Shown piece by piece: positions 60,023 through 64,000 of a stretch of 64,000 nucleotides of DNA. The notes beneath the pieces are model-generated. The model saw only the letters and a list, made by a program, of their open reading frames with translations, was not told the DNA's origin and did no database searches. The stretch's first letter is position 1, and each line of letters begins with the position of its first letter. Source of the stretch: Anaerolineales bacterium (GTDB lineage Bacteria; Chloroflexota; Anaerolineae; Anaerolineales; UBA11858); assembly GCA_028278545.1 (NCBI GenBank), contig JANQED010000019.1, forward strand, positions 1 to 64,000, read 5' to 3'. The position numbers and the translations under genes were made by a program.

Positions 60023-60653
60023 TCCCGACCTGCTCCCCGCAGAACCAAACCTGGAGTGGGAAAACAAAATCTGGGGAGCCGGCATCGAATGGATTGCCGG
60101 AATCGACGAGGCCGGACGCGGGGCACTGGCCGGCCCGGTCGCAGCGGCGGCGGTGATCCTGCCAACTGAGCGGAGCCTCACGCGGGAGTTGGCAGGGGTG
60201 CGCGATTCCAAACAGATGACCTCCTCCCAGCGCGAATCCTGTACCCAACGCATCCGAGAGATTGCCCTGGCTTTTGGGGTTGGGATGGCATCTCCTGAAG
60301 AGATCGATGCGCTGCGGATCGTCCCCGCTACGCAATTAGCTGCCCAGCGCGCCCTGGCGACCTTGAGCATCGCGCCAAAGTATCTGCTGCTAGATTATCT
60401 CTTCTTGCCCGATTCGCCCCTGCCGCAAACCTCACTGGTCAAAGGGGATATGCGTTCACTGAGCATCGCCGCGGCCTCGGTGCTGGCAAAAACCTGCCGC
60501 GATGCCTTCATGGCCGATCTCGATGGGCAATACCCCGGCTACGGTCTCATCAATCACAAAGGTTACGCCACCACAGCCCACCGGGAATCTATTATCCGCC
60601 TCGGGCCATCGCCGATTCACCGCTTTACCTTCGCACCCATCAGGGAGGATTGA
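60006..60653 (+). CDS. rnhB: Ribonuclease HII
   Basis: 215 residues from the ATG at 60006, inside the end of the glycosyltransferase gene. The catalytic DEAGRG is at about 37-42 in WIAGIDEAGRGALAGPV. The later catalytic Asp is in LLDYLFLPD (about 125-133), and KGDMRSLSIAAASVLAK (about 144-160) is conserved. It removes RNA from RNA-DNA hybrids. The upstream in-frame region belongs to the glycosyltransferase on another frame and is excluded. Confidence 0.95.
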   Translation: MTPRIDPDLLPAEPNLEWENKIWGAGIEWIAGIDEAGRGALAGPVAAAAVILPTERSLTRELAGVRDSKQMTSSQRESCTQRIREIALAFGVGMASPEEIDALRIVPATQLAAQRALATLSIAPKYLLLDYLFLPDSPLPQTSLVKGDMRSLSIAAASVLAKTCRDAFMADLDGQYPGYGLINHKGYATTAHRESIIRLGPSPIHRFTFAPIRED

Positions 60654-60803
60654 CAGGCACTTCAATGGACGAGAAAATACCACAACTACAGATCGCTGAT
60701 TGGTATTAGGGCCTTGTGAGAAGATTGGGGGTTAAGAGCCAGGACAATCGCGCAAAATTTCTGGTACACTGCCTTCCCAGACCCCAGACACTGAGGAGAA
60801 TCG

Positions 60804-62699
60804 ATGAGCAAACAGAAAACTCGCAAACAATTCGGCCTTTGGCCCAGCCCAATTTCACCTAAACGGCTGGCGCGCGGCATCAGCTTCAGCGATGTGGCCT
60901 GGGATCACGACGGCACGCTGGTGTGGCGGGAGAGCCGCTCAGGGGAGGGCATACTGGTCGTGCAGCCGCCCGATGGCAGCGCACCGCACGACCTGAACAG
61001 CGACTTCGCCGTCAGCGCCGGGGTCGGGTATGGGGGCGGAGATTTCACCGTCGGCCATGGGGAGGTGTATTTCATCGAGAAGGAATCCAAACGCATTTAC
61101 CGCCAGCCCACGAGGACGGGGGCGGCGCGCGCCATCACACCGGCGTTCGGCGCGGTAGCCTCGCCAGCCATTTCTCCCGACGGGCAACATTTGCTCTTTA
61201 TCCATACCTACGAACGCAAAGACTCTCTGGCCATCGTCGACACCGCAGGAGAGACTTGGCCCCAAAAATTGGGCTCCGGGGACGATTTCTACATGCAACC
61301 CTGCTGGCACCCTGACGGGGGGAGCATCGCCTGGGTTGCCTGGAATCACCCCCAAATGCCCTGGGACGGGACGACCCTCTATCACGCCGACCTCCCCAAA
61401 ACGACAGGAGACCTGCCTGCCTTGGGGGAAGTGACCGCAATCGCCGGCGACGAGAATACTGCCATCTTTCAGCCCCAGTTCTCACCCGATGGCCGCTATC
61501 TGGCCTACGTCTCCGACGAAAGTGGTTGGTGGCAAATCTACATTTATGACCTAGAGAGCAAAGAGCACCGCCAGCTAACCACCCAAGAAGCCGAACACGG
61601 CATCCCAGCCTGGGTTCAGGGTATGCGCACCTATGGATTCAGCCCCAATGGGCAGCGTATCTTCTTCACGCGCATCCAGGACGGTTTCGGCAGCCTTTGG
61701 CAAATGGAGGTCGCCACCGGTAAAAGCAAATCTCTCCCCCTGGACGACGAATATACCTGGTTGGAGCAGATCGCTGTTCATCCGGGCGGCGAAGGCGTGG
61801 CACTGATCGCCTCTGGGGGAGATACCCCACCACGGTTGATCACCTATACCGGCGAAAAAGGCACACGCGTGTGGCGTCGTTCTACTTCCGAGGATCTACC
61901 ACCATCCACCTATTCGCCGCCCGAAGCCCTTACCTGGCAGGGGATGGACGGCGAAGGGGTTTACGGGCTGTTCTACGCACCCAAGAGCGATCAATTTGAT
62001 GGGATTGGGAAGCCGCCGCTGGTAATGCTGATCCACGGCGGGCCAACCAGCCAGCGCGGGGCGGGTTTCCATTCCAACGTGCAGTTCTTCACCACGCGCG
62101 GCTACGCGGTGTTACAGGTCAACTACCGGGGCAGCACCGGCTACGGGCGCGCTTATCGCGATAAACTCAAGGGGGACTGGGGAATCTACGATGTCGAAGA
62201 CGCCGTCAGCGGTGCGCGCCACCTGGCTGCCCAAGACCGCGTCGACGTCAATCGAATGTTCATTATGGGGGGCAGCGCGGGCGGCTTCACAGTGCTCAAA
62301 GCGCTGGAAGACTATCCAGGCACGTTCAAGGCAGGCGTGTGCTTGTATGGCGTCGCCAATCAGTTCACCATGGTCGCCGACACCCACAAGTTCGAAGAAC
62401 GCTACTCCGACACGTTATTAGGCCCGCTGCCCGAAGCCGCCGAGGTTTACCGAGAGCGCTCGCCGATCTTCTTCGCCGACAAAATCCAGGACCCCATCAT
62501 CGTTTTCCAGGGTAAAGAGGACAAAGTCGTGCCCCCAGATCAATCGGATGCCATCGTCGAGGCCTTACAACGCAATGGCGTGCCGCACGAATACCATCTT
62601 TATCCTGGCGAAGGCCACGGCTTTCGGAAAGCTGCGACCATCGAGCATTTCTACGACGCCGTGGAGCGTTTCTTGAAAGCGCATGTGATTTTCGCGTAG
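60804..62699 (+). CDS. S9-family serine peptidase (acylaminoacyl-peptidase/dipeptidyl-peptidase type)
   Basis: 631 residues, Shine-Dalgarno GAGGAG. An N-terminal beta-propeller (about 20-365) contains TolB-like units (FQPQFSPDGRYLAYVSDESG, about 216-235). The C-terminal alpha/beta hydrolase (about 375-631) has Ser in GGSAGG (about 487-492), Asp in EDKVVPPDQS (about 572) and His in GEGHGF (about 604). HGGPTSQ is the oxyanion strand. No signal peptide, so cytoplasmic. It cleaves short peptides or N-acylated residues. A weak extended -10 (TGG-TACACT, about 60764-60772) lies upstream. Confidence 0.93.
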   Translation: MSKQKTRKQFGLWPSPISPKRLARGISFSDVAWDHDGTLVWRESRSGEGILVVQPPDGSAPHDLNSDFAVSAGVGYGGGDFTVGHGEVYFIEKESKRIYRQPTRTGAARAITPAFGAVASPAISPDGQHLLFIHTYERKDSLAIVDTAGETWPQKLGSGDDFYMQPCWHPDGGSIAWVAWNHPQMPWDGTTLYHADLPKTTGDLPALGEVTAIAGDENTAIFQPQFSPDGRYLAYVSDESGWWQIYIYDLESKEHRQLTTQEAEHGIPAWVQGMRTYGFSPNGQRIFFTRIQDGFGSLWQMEVATGKSKSLPLDDEYTWLEQIAVHPGGEGVALIASGGDTPPRLITYTGEKGTRVWRRSTSEDLPPSTYSPPEALTWQGMDGEGVYGLFYAPKSDQFDGIGKPPLVMLIHGGPTSQRGAGFHSNVQFFTTRGYAVLQVNYRGSTGYGRAYRDKLKGDWGIYDVEDAVSGARHLAAQDRVDVNRMFIMGGSAGGFTVLKALEDYPGTFKAGVCLYGVANQFTMVADTHKFEERYSDTLLGPLPEAAEVYRERSPIFFADKIQDPIIVFQGKEDKVVPPDQSDAIVEALQRNGVPHEYHLYPGEGHGFRKAATIEHFYDAVERFLKAHVIFA

Positions 62700-62796
62700 C
62701 AAAAGGTGACTGTCACCCAGGAAACACAAAGACCAACACTATATACCCCTACGTGGGCCTGATGTTATCATTTTTCGACGATCGGAGATAAGTACC

Positions 62797-63102
62797 ATGG
62801 CATTTTTAAAGAAAATTAGCGACTTTTTCACGGCCTCAGGCAGTTCGCCCACCTATTGGCTCTATGTGCAATGTGATCGCTGCGGCGAAAAAATCAAGGT
62901 GCGCGTCAATCTGCACAACGATCTCAGCATCCGCTATGGGGAAAGGGACGAAGGGGACACCTACTTCTGCCGTAAGATGGTCGTTGGCAACCAGCGCTGC
63001 TTCCAGTCCATCGAGGTCGAGATGACCTTCGACCGCAACAAGAAGCTCAAAGATCGGCAAATCACGGGAGGTCAGTTTATCAGCGAGGAGCAGTTCGCCT
63101 AA
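62797..63102 (+). CDS. Small conserved hypothetical protein with four cysteines
   Basis: 101 residues with GGAG before the ATG. CDRCG (about 26-30), then single cysteines in YFCRK (about 57) and QRCFQ (about 67), may bind one zinc. The rest is charged (ERDEGDTYF and FDRNKKLKDRQITGG). No membrane segment or signal. I know of similar small proteins in Anaerolineae but no function. Confidence 0.65.
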   Translation: MAFLKKISDFFTASGSSPTYWLYVQCDRCGEKIKVRVNLHNDLSIRYGERDEGDTYFCRKMVVGNQRCFQSIEVEMTFDRNKKLKDRQITGGQFISEEQFA

Positions 63103-63141
63103 GCACCCTGGTACGCACCGACACGGGTTCTCCCGAAGCCA

Positions 63142-64000
63142 CTATATTGACGGCGCAGCCTGTTTTTGCCGTTGGCTAAGGAACCACTTGGTAAACTCCG
63201 CCGCCAGAGCGGGAACGAAGAGCATGGGCAGCAGGTACTGCCACTGACTCCAGGTCAGCGGCGCGGTATTGAAGATCGGCTGCAGGAAAGGCACATAGAC
63301 CACCGCCAGGAGCAAGGTCAACGAAGAAAATACCGCCCAGTTCATAGCACGATTGTTGAACAAACCCACTTGCAAAATGGGGATATACTCAGAGCGGGCA
63401 GTAAAGGCTCGCAGCAACTCCGAGAATGAGAGCGCCACAAAGGCCATCGACATGGCGATTTCATGCTGATCAGAGAATAAATTCAAACCAATCCAATATG
63501 CGGTCAAAGTGATGGCTGTGATAGCGATGGTTTGTACGGCAATGCCGATCTGCATCACCCGATTGATGATCGGTTCCGTGGGTGGACGTGGGGGACGGTC
63601 CATGATATCCGGATCACCCCGCTCCACTCCGAGGGCTAGGGCCGGCGCACCGTCGGTGACCAGGTTAAGCCACAATAACTGGATGGCCGTGAGCGGGGAG
63701 GGCAATCCCATCAAAGTCGCCAGGAAAATGATGGCAATCTCAGCCAGGTTGCAGGAGAGCAGGTAGTAGACAAATTTGCGGATATTGCTGTAAATCACCC
63801 GCCCCTGCTCTACCGCAGAGACGATGCTGGCATAGTTGTCGTCGGTCAGCACCATATCCGCCGTCTCTTTGGTGACATCCGTGCCGGTGATGCCCATGGC
63901 CACGCCGATATCGGCCTGTTTGATAGAGGGGGCATCGTTGACGCCATCACCGGTCATGGCGACCACCTCACCATTGGCGCGCAAAGCTTGAACGACGCGC
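63142..64000 (-). CDS. Cation-transporting P-type ATPase (P2-type), C-terminal part; N-terminus outside window
   Basis: Open in frame to the right edge (286 residues visible). The hinge motif MTGDGVNDAPSIKQADIGVA (about 15-34 of the visible part) and GTDVTKETADMVLTDDNY belong to P-type ATPases. Membrane helices with LPSPLTAIQLLWLNLVTDG (about 115) and the Cation_ATPase_C region follow. LVTDGAPALALG is characteristic of Ca2+/Mn2+ or related P2 pumps. The phosphorylated DKTGT and the nucleotide-binding domain are outside the window. Confidence 0.92.
   Translation of the reverse strand, partial: RVVQALRANGEVVAMTGDGVNDAPSIKQADIGVAMGITGTDVTKETADMVLTDDNYASIVSAVEQGRVIYSNIRKFVYYLLSCNLAEIAIIFLATLMGLPSPLTAIQLLWLNLVTDGAPALALGVERGDPDIMDRPPRPPTEPIINRVMQIGIAVQTIAITAITLTAYWIGLNLFSDQHEIAMSMAFVALSFSELLRAFTARSEYIPILQVGLFNNRAMNWAVFSSLTLLLAVVYVPFLQPIFNTAPLTWSQWQYLLPMLFVPALAAEFTKWFLSQRQKQAAPSI

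Noticed and set aside
59516-60370. 284-codon minus-strand frame opposite the glycosyltransferase and rnhB
   Set aside because: Antisense to two genes with intact catalytic motifs; no motif of its own.

Overview
The window looks like chromosome from a member of Chloroflexota, most likely Anaerolineae. This is inferred from the Pro/Thr-rich TPTP-type linkers after lipobox cysteines, the FHA/PP2C membrane proteins, the paired SdhC/SdhD anchors, the b6-type split cytochrome bc genes, and the mixture of Shine-Dalgarno and apparently leaderless starts. No 16S gene is present to settle it. I see no CRISPR array, transposase, integrase or phage gene. Gene density is that of ordinary chromosome.

Layout. 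1-7912 (minus strand): two family-5 peptide-binding lipoproteins, an ECF sigma factor with a small overlapping gene, rsgA, a MecA-type class B penicillin-binding lipoprotein and maf. 8091-11287 (plus): xpt, guaA and a membrane protein. 11364-16716: a signalling cluster made of an FHA protein with a VWA-like outer domain, a PP2C phosphatase with a membrane anchor, and a convergent protein whose PP2C-like domain has lost its metal ligands and is joined through the membrane to a beta-propeller. 16768-20659: a BioF2-like acyltransferase, an AmmeMemoRadiSam-type radical SAM enzyme in an operon with a 4Fe-4S protein, and divergent mobA. 20969-24654: a NarL-type two-component pair divergent from a secreted octaheme cytochrome c. 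24735-31578: LtrA, a methyltransferase, an SDR/aldehyde dehydrogenase operon divergent from an AraC regulator, tRNA-Arg, and a response regulator with a nucleotide cyclase domain.

31763-37895 is the respiratory core: sdhCDAB on the minus strand, and divergently a Rieske protein, a b6-type cytochrome b, and a subunit IV fused to a diheme cytochrome c. Electrons from succinate would pass through quinol to this complex. 37958-42980: a BNR-repeat protein, a zinc-ribbon protein, an ABC exporter pair, rdgB and yceD. 43132-45166: metG behind a structured leader with an intrinsic terminator. 45254-51889: a secreted repeat protein, cinA, an APC permease with two universal-stress domains, recO, a PHP-domain protein and secG. 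51986-57826: a third peptide-binding protein, two membrane coiled-coil proteins (one with a helix-hairpin-helix domain), hsp20, a methyltransferase and enoyl-CoA hydratase. 57874-64000: tRNA-Pro, a NERD-like membrane protein, a glycosyltransferase, rnhB, an S9 peptidase and the C-terminal part of a P-type ATPase cut by the window edge.

The observations I would follow first are the FHA/PP2C/pseudo-PP2C cluster, a class of start codons lying 6-7 bases after a TATAAT-like box (including amrS and mobA sharing one palindromic box), the metG attenuator, paired operators before the octaheme cytochrome, and the dense operator region between the SDR and AraC genes.
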